DNA from: Chloroflexota bacterium
GTDB lineage: Bacteria > Chloroflexota > Dehalococcoidia > Tepidiformales > Tepidiformaceae
Reading direction: 5' to 3'
NCBI GenBank assembly: GCA_963169135.1
Contig: CAUJEQ010000109.1
Coordinates: 1-15,858, forward strand
DNA length: 15,858 nucleotides
Of this stretch, positions 1 through 6,117 are shown piece by piece; the stretch's first letter is position 1, and each line of letters begins with the position of its first letter. Below the pieces are notes generated by a model that saw nothing but the letters and a program-made list of their open reading frames with translations, was not told where the DNA came from and searched no databases. A program made the translations under genes and the position numbers.

Positions 1-32
1 CTTAAGGTGTTCCAACTTCGTCCGTCGCAGGT

Positions 33-107
33 CGCGGGGTGGAGCAGTGGTAGCTCGTCGGGCTCATAACCCGAAGGCCGGGGGTTCGAATCCCTCCCCC
101 GCTACCA
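33..107 (+). tRNA. initiator tRNA-fMet (CAT anticodon)
   Basis: A full cloverleaf can be folded. The acceptor stem pairs 33-39 with 97-103 and is followed by discriminator A and an encoded CCA (105-107). The anticodon stem 58-62/70-74 encloses CAT at 65-67, and the T arm carries GGTTCGAATCC. Two initiator hallmarks are visible: three consecutive G:C pairs at the bottom of the anticodon stem (GGG/CCC), and a first base pair that cannot form (C33 opposite T103). The sequence closely resembles E. coli tRNA-fMet through the D arm and anticodon arm. It therefore starts translation and is not the elongator Met or Ile2 tRNA. Only 32 bases lie upstream, so its promoter is not clear. Confidence 0.96.
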
Positions 108-131
108 AATCCCTGTACGCGCACGCTCTTC

Positions 132-165
132 ACGAGCCCTCCCTCCCGGAGGGCTCGTTGCTTTT
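132..165 (+). terminator. Rho-independent terminator of the tRNA-fMet gene
   Basis: A perfect 11-bp stem pairs 132-142 with 148-158 around a 5-base loop. It is followed by TGCTTTTCC, a short T-rich run. It lies 25 bases after the tRNA CCA end, which fits termination of the tRNA transcript. No gene is evident between here and the SD of the next gene at 335. Confidence 0.8.
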
Positions 166-347
166 CCCCCACTACGACTGCGATATCGGGCCAGGCCGGC
201 TTTCCGGCAGTGTGACTCTTGACGCCCTCGCGTATTCCGGGCTTGGGAAGTACAACCTCTGCATCTTCATCGCCTGCGACGGCGAGTAGCTTTCCAGTGA
301 TGCCCCGGAACGGCAGGGGCGGGTAAGCTCAAACGAGGGGGTATCGC

Positions 348-1127
348 TTGGCTGACCTGATCGCTCCGGGGCTCTGGTGGCTCCACGGCACCCGCGGCTC
401 CAACGTCTACCTGGTGGAGGCCGATGACGGCCAGCTCGCGCTCGTCGACACCGGCTTCGCCTCGAGTGCCTCCGCTATCCTCGAGGAGGTCGCCGCGCAC
501 GGCGGCCGCCTCTCGGCCATCCTCCTGACACACATGCACCGAGACCACTCCGGCGCGGCGGACGAGGTCCGGCAAGCCACCGGCGCCCGCCTCTGCATCG
601 GCCGGGGGGACTGTTTCGAACGCGATGACCGGGCGTTCCTGCACACCAGCGTCGGACGCTCGCACGTCGGAAGGTTCCTGGTTGCACGGGTCAGACGCCA
701 AAAGGTTGCGGACGTCCCGGTGGACCTGTGCATCGACGGCGAAGCCGAGCTGCTGCCCGGCATCCGCGCGGTGCCGGTCCCGGGCCACACGCCGGGTTCG
801 TGCTGCTTCGTTGTCGACCGGCTCGGCGCGGCGTTCGTCGGGGACCTGGTCATCAGCCATGGCGGCGAACTGACGCGGTCGATGCGCCTGGCGAATCACG
901 ACGACGAGCGGTATCTCGAGTCCATCCGGCAGTTCGGGGCCCTCGCACCCGAGGCTGGGTTGCCGGGGCACGGAGTGCCGGTGATGACTGGCTTCGGCGA
1001 CGCGCTGCGGGAACTGGCAGCGCTGCCGCGCCGGCGAACGGGGATTCGTACGACGGCGGAACGGGCGGTGCGCATGTCACGGTTCGGGCGGCAGCTGTCC
1101 CGGAAGCGCACTCGGCAAGAGCCGTAG
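348..1127 (+). CDS. metallo-beta-lactamase-fold hydrolase
   Basis: A 259-residue soluble protein of the MBL superfamily, which hydrolyses esters, thioesters or similar bonds with a dinuclear metal site. The signature HxHxDH is present as THMHRDH, giving H62, H64, D66 and H67. The remaining ligands are plausible at H147 (VPGHTPGS), D166 (FVGDLV) and H208 (LPGHGVP). This ligand pattern is that of glyoxalase II-like and general MBL hydrolases. The start is TTG with a good SD (GAGGGGG, 335-341) six bases upstream, and the protein begins at the usual first strand of the fold. The last 35 or so residues form an Arg-rich tail with no known motif. The gene stands alone and converges on the next gene. 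The substrate is unknown. Confidence 0.88.
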   Translation: MADLIAPGLWWLHGTRGSNVYLVEADDGQLALVDTGFASSASAILEEVAAHGGRLSAILLTHMHRDHSGAADEVRQATGARLCIGRGDCFERDDRAFLHTSVGRSHVGRFLVARVRRQKVADVPVDLCIDGEAELLPGIRAVPVPGHTPGSCCFVVDRLGAAFVGDLVISHGGELTRSMRLANHDDERYLESIRQFGALAPEAGLPGHGVPVMTGFGDALRELAALPRRRTGIRTTAERAVRMSRFGRQLSRKRTRQEP

Positions 1128-1166
1128 GGGCGCCAGTGCGTGGCTTGTCCCCAGGAACGAGGCTCC

Positions 1167-2774
1167 TTAGCGCCGCAGCTCGATTCGGACGATGCCGGCG
1201 TCCCCGTCGACTGTGATCGTGTCACCCGTATGGATCCGGACGGTCGCGTCGATGGCGCCAACGACGGCCGGGATGCCAAACTCGCGAGCGGCGATGGCCG
1301 GGTGGGAGAAGGCGGCCCCGGAATCCGTGACGATGGCCGAAGCAACCGCAAACAGCGGGGTCCATGGTGGGGACGTCATGACGCAGACGAGCACTTCACC
1401 GGGTTCGAGTTCGTCGCAGCCGGTGAAGTCCAGGAGCACGTGCGCCTTCGCCGTCACCACGCCGCGAGAGCCGGGCACGCCGTTGACGACGGCGTCGCCG
1501 GCTGGCGGGGCCGGCAACGGGATGCGCTCCGGGTCGGCAGAGATGACCGCCGGCGGCTTGTCGCCAAGCCAGCTCTCCCACTCCGTACGCCGTTCCTCCA
1601 CCACCGGCTGGAGGCGTTCTCGTCTGCCGGAGGCGAAGAACGGGTCTATCTCCTCCGGGAGCAGGAAGAAGACGTCCTCCGCCGCATCCACTACGTCCGC
1701 GGAGGCCATGGCGGCGCCTTTGCTGAGCAGTGCCATCCGCAAAGCCCCGGTGGCCATGAGTTGCCAGAGCGCGCGGCCCTCGCGCACTGCGACATAGTTT
1801 TCGAGCTGTCCCGCGAGTGACCGGAACGCCTCGACCCGGGCCGGGTTCGCCGCGAGCCGGCCCTCGACTCGGGCAATGGCTTCGTCCCGGCGCTTGAGCA
1901 CTTCGGCGCGGGAGGCGGAGTCTTCGTCGCGTGCGACCATAGCCTGCCGAACCAGGTTCAGCGCGTCGGTCGGACGCTCCCGAAGCGTTGGATTGGTGAT
2001 GTCCCAGCCGGTGGCCCGCCAGCCATATTCCGCGATGAACGCGTCGAAGGCGGTACAGAACGCGCTGGCGCCGGGCTCCCGCCGGAGCTGGGCGAGCGCG
2101 TCCTCGCTGCTCCCGGCCAGGATGAGGGCGGCCTCCGGGCTCTCGCGTGCGACTTGCGCCATGCGGTTTACGGCACGGTTGCTCTCCATCGTCGCACTGT
2201 CTGAGCCCTGGCCGAGTTCCTGCACGAGCAGCGCCGCCTCATTCGGTTCGAATAGTGGTTCGAGCATCCCCTGGAGCGGCCCGAGCACAGGCCCGAAGGC
2301 GACCAGTCCTCCGATGTGCGTGTTGTGAAAGGCGGCGTGATAGAGACGGGACAGTTCCGCGACGGGTGTTGCTGCACTGGCGGCCTGCAGCGCCCGGACG
2401 GCCGCCTCGGCGAGGGGTTGGGCGAAAGTGTCCCACACCCTTCCCGCGCCGCCGCATCTCGCGCCCAAATCCAAAGCCTTCGCGATGAACGACGGCGATT
2501 CTTCGCCGTCGAGCGGCGTTAGCCGCACGTACTGGAAGCCCGCCGGGAGCTGCCGGCCGCGAAACGGGGCGGGCAACTCCACGCCCGCGTCAGCATAGGG
2601 CGCATCCTGGGACTGACTCACCGCGTGAATCCAGGCAAACAGCGGGGCCAGCGGGTCCGGATAGTGGTCCTGATTCCAGCGCCAGACCAGGCGGCTGTTT
2701 GCCGGAGTGTCCCATTCCACCGCGAGTTCCCGCCCTCTCGCGGTTCTGAATTGCGAAACGAGTGCCGTCTTCAT
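1167..2774 (-). CDS. orphan PEP-utilising (phosphohistidine swivel) domain protein
   Basis: A 535-residue protein. The C-terminal part from about residue 432 is a PEP-utilising mobile domain like that of PEP synthase, PPDK and rifampicin phosphotransferase. It begins GVPGSRGVVTAKA and carries the phosphocarrier histidine H491 in FSHPAIAAREFGIPAVVG. The middle region, including YGWRATGWDITNPTLRERP, resembles the part between the ATP-grasp and swivel domains of rifampicin phosphotransferase-like proteins. No ATP-grasp domain and no PEP-binding barrel are visible, so it cannot make the phosphohistidine from ATP by itself. A partner in trans, or a non-catalytic role, is inferred; no partner lies in the window. 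The first in-frame start is GTG 2780, but it overlaps the SD, so ATG 2774 is preferred. The role is unknown; an antibiotic-modifying function is not supported. Confidence 0.8.
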   Translation of the reverse strand: MKTALVSQFRTARGRELAVEWDTPANSRLVWRWNQDHYPDPLAPLFAWIHAVSQSQDAPYADAGVELPAPFRGRQLPAGFQYVRLTPLDGEESPSFIAKALDLGARCGGAGRVWDTFAQPLAEAAVRALQAASAATPVAELSRLYHAAFHNTHIGGLVAFGPVLGPLQGMLEPLFEPNEAALLVQELGQGSDSATMESNRAVNRMAQVARESPEAALILAGSSEDALAQLRREPGASAFCTAFDAFIAEYGWRATGWDITNPTLRERPTDALNLVRQAMVARDEDSASRAEVLKRRDEAIARVEGRLAANPARVEAFRSLAGQLENYVAVREGRALWQLMATGALRMALLSKGAAMASADVVDAAEDVFFLLPEEIDPFFASGRRERLQPVVEERRTEWESWLGDKPPAVISADPERIPLPAPPAGDAVVNGVPGSRGVVTAKAHVLLDFTGCDELEPGEVLVCVMTSPPWTPLFAVASAIVTDSGAAFSHPAIAAREFGIPAVVGAIDATVRIHTGDTITVDGDAGIVRIELRR

Positions 2775-2779
2775 GGGCA

Positions 2780-2785
2780 CCTCCT
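2780..2785 (-). promoter_or_regulatory. Shine-Dalgarno that sets the start of the swivel-domain gene
   Basis: On the minus strand AGGAGG is followed by five bases and then ATG (2774). The alternative in-frame GTG at 2780 uses part of this AGGAGG, so it cannot be served by it. Confidence 0.75.
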
Positions 2786-2827
2786 GGGCGGGGCCGCAGT
2801 TCCACCGCTGGATGGCCGCAGTTTAGA

Positions 2828-2837
2828 GCGTTAACGC
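2828..2837. promoter_or_regulatory. palindrome GCGTTAACGC in divergent intergenic region, possible operator
   Basis: A perfect 10-bp palindrome, with one further complementary outer pair (2826/2839) beyond a mismatch. It sits in the 135-base region between the divergent swivel-domain and glycerophosphodiesterase genes, an AT-richer pocket in a GC-rich window. A regulator site is possible; no protein can be named. Confidence 0.3.
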
Positions 2838-2897
2838 CCGATTAATATGAACTACGTCTCACTGCAGCCTCTCGTTTCACGATGCGGGGGCAGCGGG

Positions 2898-2903
2898 TAC
2901 AGT
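2898..2903 (+). promoter_or_regulatory. -10-like box for leaderless glycerophosphodiesterase mRNA
   Basis: TACAGT matches four of six positions of TATAAT and ends six bases before ATG 2910. No SD is found 5-12 bases before that ATG, so transcription starting at or next to the A of ATG is plausible. No convincing -35 box is seen at 17 bp. Confidence 0.4.
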
Positions 2904-2909
2904 TCGACC

Positions 2910-3632
2910 ATGAAGCCCTATGTGCTCGTGATTGGTCATGCTGCCGCCGCGGGCGAAGCTCCCGCAAATACGCTCGCCGGCGTCCGCTCGTGTCTCGATG
3001 CCGCGGCCGAGGCGATGGAGATCGACGTCCAGCTCTGTGCCGACGGCGTTCCCGTGCTCATGCACGACACCACGGTCGATCGCACGACGAACCTCAGCGG
3101 GCCGGTGAAGGAAAAGACGCTGGCCGAACTCCAGGCAGCGAACGCGGGAAACGGCGAGCCCGTGCCCACTCTGGATCAGGTGTTCGCCCTCGTGGCGGGC
3201 CGCCTGACGGTGATGTGCGAGTTGAAAGCGACCGATCCCGAGCAGGATCAGCGCTGCGTCGACGCCGTGGTCGAGGTGATCAAGCGGCACAACGCCGAAT
3301 CCTGGACTGCCATCCACTCATTCAACCCCGAGATGGTGGAGCGCGCCCGGACAACCCAACCTCGCGTTTCCGCCACCATCATCGTCCCGCCCGTGCGGGG
3401 GGATGAGGTCGACCGGCTGTTGGGCGGCCTCCTGAAGCGCAACGGCCAGGCGATCTCGGTCCACCACGCGGCCGTAGACCGCGCGCTGGTGGAGAAAGCC
3501 AGGCGCCGCCAGGTCAGCGTCTGGTGCTGGACCGTCGATTCGGCCGAAGACTGGGCCCGTGTGGTGGAGGCCGGTGTGGACGGGATCATCACCAACGTCC
3601 CCCACCGCCTGCGCGAGTGGCTCAAACAGTAG
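2910..3632 (+). CDS. glycerophosphodiester phosphodiesterase family protein, variant active site
   Basis: A 240-residue TIM-barrel protein of the GDPD family, whose typical members hydrolyse glycerophosphodiesters to glycerol-3-phosphate and an alcohol. Family landmarks are clear: H10, the EID motif (E37, D39), LMHD with H52, CELK (E104, K106), and the C-terminal VWCWTVD and GVDGIITNVP segments. The usual HRG after the first strand is here HAA, so the conserved phosphate-contacting Arg is Ala11. The rest of the catalytic set is kept, so activity may persist with another substrate or at a lower rate. There is no signal peptide, so it is probably cytoplasmic. An earlier in-frame ATG at 2847 would add 21 unconserved residues. 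ATG 2910 is preferred because the barrel begins there and a -10 box lies just upstream. Confidence 0.85.
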   Translation: MKPYVLVIGHAAAAGEAPANTLAGVRSCLDAAAEAMEIDVQLCADGVPVLMHDTTVDRTTNLSGPVKEKTLAELQAANAGNGEPVPTLDQVFALVAGRLTVMCELKATDPEQDQRCVDAVVEVIKRHNAESWTAIHSFNPEMVERARTTQPRVSATIIVPPVRGDEVDRLLGGLLKRNGQAISVHHAAVDRALVEKARRRQVSVWCWTVDSAEDWARVVEAGVDGIITNVPHRLREWLKQ

Positions 3633-3639
3633 TCCGCCG

Positions 3640-4050
3640 TCAGTCCTGCTTCGGCCCGGTATACACCACTTCGAAGAGGACCCGGTCGGGCGACTCAAAC
3701 ATGACCTGGTAGTACGTCTGGTCGGGTCCCTGGGAGAACTCGGGCCGGTGGCGCGGCGTCTCGAAGAGGGCCGGCACGCCCCGGCCCGCGAGATAGGCAA
3801 CCGTGGCGTCCACGTCGGCCTGCGACTGCGCGCCGATGCCGATGTGGTTCACGCCCGGCCCGTCGTAGTCATTTGCGGTGTCTTTCACCTCGCCGATGAA
3901 CCAGAGGCTGGCGCCGTTCGAAGCGGCTGTGCCGAAGAACTGGTCCTGGTCCATCAGCGTTGTCCAGCCCAGGAACGACATCACGTCGCGGTAGAACTGG
4001 AGGTTTTCCGGTTGAACGTTGATCTGGAGGTGGTAGAGCGAGGTCTGCAT
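3640..4050 (-). CDS. VOC-superfamily (glyoxalase/bleomycin resistance fold) protein
   Basis: A 136-residue protein of two beta-alpha-beta-beta-beta modules. A metal-site pattern like that of metal-dependent VOC enzymes is visible: H7 in YHLQINV, H69 in VNHIGIG and E127 in LFEVVY. Metalloenzymes of this fold include lactoylglutathione lyase, extradiol dioxygenases and fosfomycin-type enzymes; the substrate here is not assignable. ATG 4050 has AAGGAGA upstream at good spacing. A longer in-frame reading to 4086 lacks such a site. It ends seven bases from the convergent glycerophosphodiesterase stop. Its promoter region contains an SOS-box-like sequence, so damage-inducible control is possible. 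Its upstream neighbour on the same strand is the DUF2207 gene, 95 bases away. Confidence 0.82.
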   Translation of the reverse strand: MQTSLYHLQINVQPENLQFYRDVMSFLGWTTLMDQDQFFGTAASNGASLWFIGEVKDTANDYDGPGVNHIGIGAQSQADVDATVAYLAGRGVPALFETPRHRPEFSQGPDQTYYQVMFESPDRVLFEVVYTGPKQD

Positions 4051-4074
4051 GGGGTCTCCTTGAGGTAGAGCGGG

Positions 4075-4103
4075 AGAGTAGAACAAACGTTCTCACTCTG
4101 CAA
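4075..4103 (-). promoter_or_regulatory. candidate promoter of the VOC gene
   Basis: On the minus strand TTGCAG (4098-4103) and TACTCT (4075-4080) are separated by 17 bp. Each matches about half of the sigma70 consensus, so this is modest. It is the best pair in the 95-base gap and would give a leader of about 18 bases containing the SD. Confidence 0.35.
4081..4092. promoter_or_regulatory. candidate LexA operator (Gram-positive-type SOS box)
   Basis: GAACAAACGTTC fits the B. subtilis/Mycobacterium-type SOS box core GAACRNRYGTTC at every defined position. It lies in the spacer between the candidate -35 and -10 boxes of the VOC gene, where a bound repressor would block RNA polymerase. With equal base frequencies, a match is expected about 0.03 times in 15.9 kb. 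Whether LexA of this organism uses this box is not known. Confidence 0.45.
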
Positions 4104-4145
4104 GCCCTCAGGTGTGATAACGCCCCGGAGCGGCTCGCGTAACGG

Positions 4146-5975
4146 CTACCAGCTGCCGCCGCCGCCGCCGCCGCCACCACCCCCGCTCGACCCACCTGAG
4201 AATCCCGACCCGCCGGAGCTCGAGCGCGTGCTTGCCAGCGTGCTGGAGACCGAGCTGGAGAAGCCCTGCAGCCCGCTCGAGAACGCAGCGACGCGGAAGG
4301 CGCCCGTGCCCGAGTACCACGACGAGGTCGACTGGGAAACCTGGTCGTCCAGACCTTCGAACGCCTTGGCCCACTTTGAGACGCAGCCGAAGACGATGGC
4401 GAACGGCAGGTAGCGGGCGAAGATGTTCTCCTGCTCGTTGAACTCCTGGCGGTGTCTTTCGGCGGTGGCGATGTAGAGACGGAAGCCGAGGACCCGCCGC
4501 AGCATCTCGCTGCCGGCCGCCGTACGCCGCGCCATCGACCGGGAAAGCACCAGCATGGCCAGCGCCGCCGGTACCAGCCCCAGAGGCATGAGGGCCCGGT
4601 GGAACAGCAGCCCGGCGAACACGGCCAGCCCGGCACCGAAGAAGAGCAGGCTTAACGCGACGATGACCCACATGCCCCGCGCCGACTCCGGCTTCATGCT
4701 GAACCACTTACGCTGCATCGCGTCGTCATAGATCAGGTTCTTCGCGGTGGCCAGGTCGGTGGCGAACTTGTACCGCAGGTCCGAAAGTTCGACTTCGTCG
4801 CCGGTCTCGAAGAGCGAGTTCAAGACCTTCTTTTCGAAGGCGTTCAGGCCGTTCGCCTCCTGCTTCTTCGTCAGTTTCCAGTCGTTGCTGCCGAACCACC
4901 CTTTCTTCGGGAGCTCGGTGATGTGGAGGTAGCCGCGGACAGCCAGGTCGACGATTGTCGCGGTCACGTCGAGGGTGTCGGCCCGCTCGTCGAGGAGGAC
5001 GCCCATCTGTGCGGGGCGCAGGTCCTCGGGTGGCAGGTACTCGACCACCACGTCCTTGCGGGCGAACAGCGGCCGCGTGTGCTCTTCGGGGTTGTTCGTC
5101 AGGTAGTAAATGGAGGTATAGGAACGGTCCCGGCCGTGCGTCCACCACGCCGAACCGACGAGCACGATGCCCGCGATGAAGCTCAGGATCAACCCGCCCC
5201 ACTCGAGCACGTCGAGCGTGAACAGGTCGCCGATGGTCAGCCGGTCTTCGAGCATGGGGGCGGGGATCTCGACCACTCCCGGCTGCCAGCCAACCGCGAT
5301 GGTCACCTGCTCGAAGGACGAAAGTTCCCGGTTGCTTTCGAACGCGGCGACGTTCGCGGAGGCGGAGGCCGGGCACTGCTCATCCGAGTCCGCATACCCC
5401 TGGTAGCAGATGGCGTAGGCCTCGGCGCCCGCGGGCAGTTCCACCGAGATGGCGAAGGTCTCGATGGGGACGGGCCACTCGCCGCTCGCGTCCCAGTACA
5501 GTTCGCCGTGGTCGTCGTAGGCATCGAGGGCGCCGCGCAGGGTGTAGCTGATGACGTAGTCCTGGGGACCCGAGATGAAGATGTCGGCATCGCCGATCTT
5601 CACGGTCACCTTGCCGGCCTCGCGGTTGACTTCGTACTTCCACTTGCTGCCGTCGAGCCGGGTCACACTCTTGATGTCGTAGCTGTACTCGCGGTTGTGG
5701 CCGGAGGGACATTCGTAGATGGGCTGCTGGGCACCTGCGACCGGATTGCCGCACTCCACCCGTTCGTAGAAGTAGCGGAAGATGCCGTGCTTTTGGAGCG
5801 AGCCGAAGTCAGCCCTGATGGTCTCAGTGGCGGTGATTGTCCCGTCCTTTGCGACGGTGTACTCGATGGCGAGCTGCGTTATCGTCCAGCCTTCGTCCGC
5901 GTGGGCGGCGAGCCGCGGCGAGATACCGATGGCGAAAGCGGCCGCGAGGAGGACGAGAAGGAACGTGCGCTTCAT
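4146..5975 (-). CDS. DUF2207 domain-containing membrane protein with Gly-rich tail
   Basis: A 609-residue protein. A signal peptide covers residues 1 to about 26 (hydrophobic core FLLVLLAAAFAIG, cleavage near AHA). An extracytoplasmic beta-rich DUF2207 domain follows to about 250. Transmembrane segments lie at about 255-277, 434-458 and 461-480. Between the first two, a cytoplasmic part carries the family motif YLPPEDLRPAQMGVLLDERAD. The tail (about 546-609) is Ser/Gly-rich and ends in ten glycines, SW and stop, as is common in this family. The function is unknown; DUF2207 proteins are thought to be cell-envelope proteins. Cysteines in the outer domain (75, 89, 190, 201) could form disulfides. 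ATG 5975 has no SD, and a -10 box lies eight bases upstream, so a leaderless mRNA is likely. Confidence 0.88.
   Translation of the reverse strand: MKRTFLLVLLAAAFAIGISPRLAAHADEGWTITQLAIEYTVAKDGTITATETIRADFGSLQKHGIFRYFYERVECGNPVAGAQQPIYECPSGHNREYSYDIKSVTRLDGSKWKYEVNREAGKVTVKIGDADIFISGPQDYVISYTLRGALDAYDDHGELYWDASGEWPVPIETFAISVELPAGAEAYAICYQGYADSDEQCPASASANVAAFESNRELSSFEQVTIAVGWQPGVVEIPAPMLEDRLTIGDLFTLDVLEWGGLILSFIAGIVLVGSAWWTHGRDRSYTSIYYLTNNPEEHTRPLFARKDVVVEYLPPEDLRPAQMGVLLDERADTLDVTATIVDLAVRGYLHITELPKKGWFGSNDWKLTKKQEANGLNAFEKKVLNSLFETGDEVELSDLRYKFATDLATAKNLIYDDAMQRKWFSMKPESARGMWVIVALSLLFFGAGLAVFAGLLFHRALMPLGLVPAALAMLVLSRSMARRTAAGSEMLRRVLGFRLYIATAERHRQEFNEQENIFARYLPFAIVFGCVSKWAKAFEGLDDQVSQSTSSWYSGTGAFRVAAFSSGLQGFSSSVSSTLASTRSSSGGSGFSGGSSGGGGGGGGGGSW
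4155..4184. repeat. GCC trinucleotide repeat encoding the polyglycine tail
   Basis: Seven GCC units (4155-4175) followed by ACC ACC CCC, read on the minus strand as ten glycine codons of the DUF2207 protein. Pure repeats like this can change length by slippage; changes of whole units would keep the frame. Confidence 0.9.
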
Positions 5976-5983
5976 GCCGACGC

Positions 5984-5989
5984 ATTCTA
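5984..5989 (-). promoter_or_regulatory. -10 box for leaderless DUF2207 mRNA
   Basis: TAGAAT on the minus strand matches five of six positions of TATAAT, with eight bases between it and ATG 5975. No SD precedes that ATG. A -35-like TTGAAC lies 21 bp upstream, which is too far to be convincing. Confidence 0.5.
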
Positions 5990-6014
5990 GCGGCTGCGCT
6001 CCAATGAGCTGTTC

Positions 6015-6043
6015 AAGACAGGCCGTGGCGAGCGCCTTATGAT
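6015..6043 (+). promoter_or_regulatory. sigma70-type promoter of the molybdenum hydroxylase operon
   Basis: AAGACA (6015-6020) and TATGAT (6038-6043) are separated by exactly 17 bp. They match four and five of six consensus positions. Transcription would start near 6050 and give a leader of about 68 bases before ATG 6118. It lies divergent from the DUF2207 start. Confidence 0.6.
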
Positions 6044-6057
6044 CCTTTGTACCGTCA

Positions 6058-6065
6058 GAACGTTC
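6058..6065. promoter_or_regulatory. palindrome GAACGTTC near the operon transcription start, possible operator
   Basis: A perfect 8-bp palindrome about 8-16 bases downstream of the predicted start of the molybdenum hydroxylase transcript. It shares half-sites with the box at 4081 but has no 4-base spacer, so it is not an SOS box. A repressor site is only a guess. Confidence 0.25.
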
Positions 6066-6117
6066 GCAACCCCCCCGGGGAACTCGTGCGGACACATCCC
6101 TGACCCAAGGATGGTGC

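Noticed and set aside
47..289. 80-residue open frame over the tRNA
   Set aside because: It runs through tRNA-fMet and its terminator and resembles no protein.
1167..2774. rifampicin phosphotransferase (resistance gene)
   Set aside because: The ATP-grasp domain needed for that activity is missing, so only the shared swivel domain and middle-region resemblance can be stated.
4155..4184. CRISPR or other repeat array
   Set aside because: It is a simple trinucleotide run inside a coding sequence; no spacer-separated repeats occur anywhere in the window.
4923..5990. 355-residue open frame on the plus strand
   Set aside because: Antisense to the DUF2207 gene, which has a signal peptide, membrane segments and family motifs.
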